The notes below the pieces were generated by a model. The model did no database searches and was not told the DNA's origin. It was given only the letters and a program-made list of their open reading frames with translations. From Hermatobates lingyangjiaoensis (Eukaryota > Arthropoda > Insecta > Hemiptera > Hermatobatidae): 64,000 bases of DNA. Position 1 is the stretch's first letter. Every line of letters begins with the position of its first letter. Below are positions 61,570 to 64,000 of the stretch, one piece after another. The translations under genes and the position numbers were made by a program. The stretch spans positions 1,736,001 to 1,800,000 of the forward strand of contig JAPFBL010000049.1 of assembly GCA_026182355.1 (NCBI GenBank), read 5' to 3'.

Positions 61570-61612
<43 letters not shown>
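61044..61612. mobile_element. Two-palindrome PLE-derived cassette, copy 2
   Basis: Same order as 18277-18953: TA array, palindrome A (61093-61260), long TA array (61261-61322), spacer with GTCCAAACTGGAC, palindrome B (about 61360-61573), TA array (61574-61612). Palindrome A has suffered a 35-nt direct duplication at its centre (CGTCAGAAGACCACTTGTTA... repeated), so the signature occurs twice in tandem on the plus strand and once on the minus strand. Palindrome B has lost most of its GC-rich centre. Sequence identity to copy 1 is high in the arms. Confidence 0.8.
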
Positions 61613-61615
<3 letters not shown>

Positions 61616-62014
61616 GAATTTTCAAAAGAACACATGGAAAAGAAATCACTTAACTCACTACAATATAATTGTGCAGAGTTAGTTGAGATAAGTAAAGAGA
61701 ATATTGGAAACCAGAATAGGCCAGTTGATAACGAAATTCGATAGGGAAGGCTGATAGTGGCAGCTTCAAAGCAAGACCGTTAGGCGGTATGTTAAGATTC
61801 AAGCAATTGAAATAAACTCAATATGAACAGTACATTTTACTATTTTCTGAGATAGGTAGTCAACTTCATCTAACCAAAACCCAATCGGATTATTCATAAT
61901 GAAACATAAAGAAAAACAAATAACAAATCAATAATAAAAAAAATAATAAAAACTAAGTAATTAATAATACAGAAGCAAACAGAAAAATAAAACAACTTAG
62001 GAATAATAATATAA

Positions 62015-62051
<37 letters not shown>

Positions 62052-62060
62052 AAATTAAAG
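61613..62060 (-). repeat. PLE terminal repeat/UTR relic ending in a TA array
   Basis: AACTCACTACAATATAATTG at 61652 is a worn form of the PLE end (AACTCACAACGATATTTCG). An A-rich 3' UTR-like stretch follows at 61905-62010, and a TA array at 62018-62050. Confidence 0.4.
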
Positions 62061-62081
62061 TTTATCAGAACTTGGTCAGTT

Positions 62082-62150
62082 CTTCAGATTCAAATTAAAC
62101 TCTTATTGCCAACGTTTCGATTTTTATTTAAAACATTTTCCATGGGCCTA
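62082..62150 (-). repeat. PLE end relic, inverted partner of 56062-56112
   Basis: The minus strand reads GTAGGCCCATGGAAAATG and AAATCGAAACGTTGGCAA. 56062-56112 reads GTAGGCCTATGAAAAATG and AAATCGAAACGTTGGCAA on the plus strand. Both look like 'CTGAAGATG...CGAAACGTTGGC' PLE ends. Confidence 0.5.
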
Positions 62151-64000
62151 CAAAACAGAGGAAATATAAGAAATAATTCAATCATTCAGAAATCAAACAT
62201 AAATAAAAAGTGCAATGATGTCAGAAATTTACTACTATTGTTATGCTTGTACAACAACAGTGAACAGCAGCAACACCACCGCCAAGAACGATACATAAAA
62301 AAAGAACAAGTACGTACATACTGACGAACAGTATATTATAATTTTAATTATTTACATGATGATGTCGAGGCAAAAATAATTAACAAGTAATTGGTAATGT
62401 ATCAGGTTACACGCACATAAAAAGAAAAGAAATTGTGTTCATTCAAAAATTATGTATTAAATTGTGTTGGATGTAATTATGAATATTTACAGACTATTGG
62501 ATTACTGAATTAGTTATAAGATGAATCTATTTGTTGTATTTCATATGTCAGTTGAATTGAAGTTGGCATATTGTAAATCAAATTTCTATTAAAGTTAAAT
62601 TAAATGTTAAAGACTGGAGGCTGAGAGGGTAATGTATAACTTTTCTTGGTCTCCCCTCCCATGTGTTCCATCAATCACACGTGTCGCCTGTGCGACCACC
62701 ACCTGATTAGTCTTCTCTAATTTCTCAAACCACAAATAGAACGTGTTCTTTCATTTTCTTTAGTTCGCTATAAGAGCTTTACTAATGATTCCAATTAGGA
62801 CTCTCATAAAAAGTGTTGTTTTTTTAAGTTTTCTATATTCTTATAGCACATCCAATAAAGGCACAATTTTTAAATGCTATTCAAACTGTACAGTATATTA
62901 TATTTTTATTAATAATTATATAAAATTGTATTGATATTTATATGATAAATATTGCAGTTTAATGTGTAAAATATAATTTTAATATTTTTTCTTTCAATAA
63001 ATTGATTGATCTCTTCAAGATTTTTAGTATTAATTTAGTGCAATTCTGAGTTTTAGTTTATATTAAATAGACTCAAGAGTGTATTAACTTTGTGTACATT
63101 AATAGTTGATTTACTTTCAAATAATGATAGAACTAGAAAATATGATCTGCTTCTATACTAATGTATGCATACTTATACCATGTATACTTGAAGATCATGC
63201 TGCCTGATATGACCGATCACACCCTGATTCATTTGAAATTCGTGAATGAAAACAACAAAACTTATTGTTTCAGTCATTGTTGAGACTATGTAAAAGTTTA
63301 TTAATTATGATAAATTATTTTACGACATGACCTCTATACTTACAAGGGAACCAAAATAAACACCGGAAAACGAAGAGACGAAAAAATATACAAACCTCAG
63401 TATGACTTATACAAACGAAAATAAAAAATAATAGCATTACACAGTAATGAAGAGACTATAGTAGAAGTACTGCTTTCATAAGACGGGTTACCATGGACCA
63501 ATAAAATAATATTATCTTATAAGTAGTGGAGATATTAATAACCCTACGTATAGAAAGAAAATAAGAGAGCAAAGTGATGGTGATGGAACTAAAACCTTTT
63601 CTCAACTCTTTAAACTCTTTTTATTCCCCACTAAGAAACAGAAGACCCAGTGTTAAAAAAAGAAAACCGATAATCTCCTATCCCCTTTACAGCTCTCTCC
63701 ACACAAAATAATTCCTTCCAACTGAAATCTTCATCACGATGAACAAACTTCCGTCCAAAAAACTGTTCCAGCTACGTCTTAATTACAATGAAAATTTTCA
63801 ATAACTTCCTCATGAACCCATCATGCTTCTTACATACATTTTTTTATCGCTCAAAGAATAACGTACTTTTATATTGTATGTAAATTTCATGCTAATTATG
63901 TTAAAATCCCGTAAATCAATACTCACTCTAATTTCAAAAGACTTATAATCAGTTTTCTACCAACAATTTAAACCATCTTTGCAAACTATTTCTACATAGC
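62151..64000. other. AT-rich sequence, nothing recognised
   Basis: No coding-like frame, RNA gene or shared repeat. 62640-62720 is less AT-rich but short. Confidence 0.45.

Overview
This is a 64 kb window of AT-rich eukaryotic DNA, most likely from an arthropod and probably an insect. The evidence is the dominance of decayed transposable elements of classes typical of arthropods: Penelope-like elements, an R1-like LINE, mariner, a Tigger/pogo relic, a Helitron, and a tRNA-derived SINE that ends in insect-type TTAGG repeats. Spliced, intron-bearing host coding pieces occur at only a few places. There is no operon structure and no prokaryotic signal. Species cannot be named from the sequence alone.

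Layout. 0-1 kb: the 3' end of a Penelope-like element (PLE) plus a second PLE terminal repeat. 1.4-5.0 kb: an unclassified interspersed repeat, called family A here, interrupted by a minus-strand Helitron with helicase remains. 6.2-7.8 kb: another family A copy. 11.5-14.4 kb: a three-level nest, with a Tigger/pogo relic holding a family A copy that holds a LINE fragment with 11-bp target-site duplications. 15.9-20.8 kb: PLE territory, comprising a coding relic, an approximately 170-bp tandem repeat, a cassette of two large palindromes, and a terminal-repeat fragment carrying a SINE. 21.4-26.5 kb: three more family A copies and CA arrays. 30.8-32.0 kb: a PLE 3' half. 32-43 kb: mostly unassignable sequence with one weak family A copy and microsatellites. 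43-47.7 kb: an R1-like LINE on the minus strand, broken at 46.96 kb by a DNA transposon that is almost entirely one large palindrome. 49-52.6 kb: Helitron and SINE fragments, a minus-strand terminal coding exon, an unidentified coding-like frame, and an internally deleted mariner. 54.6-57.3 kb: three phase-compatible plus-strand exons ending in a stop codon. 58.4-62.1 kb: a PLE with inverted terminal repeats and a second copy of the two-palindrome cassette.

The host contribution is small. I found the 3' end of one spliced plus-strand gene (54.66-57.27 kb), the terminal exon of a minus-strand gene (50.75-50.88 kb), and a few weaker exon candidates. I could not identify these proteins. The most unusual feature is the palindromic PLE terminal-repeat cassette, present twice about 43 kb apart in the same internal order. 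Hammerhead-like sequence motifs lie on both of its strands and TA microsatellites lie at its joints. Nested insertions give a relative chronology: Tigger is older than family A, which is older than the LINE fragment; family A is older than the Helitron; the R1-like LINE is older than the palindromic transposon; and a PLE fragment is older than the SINE.
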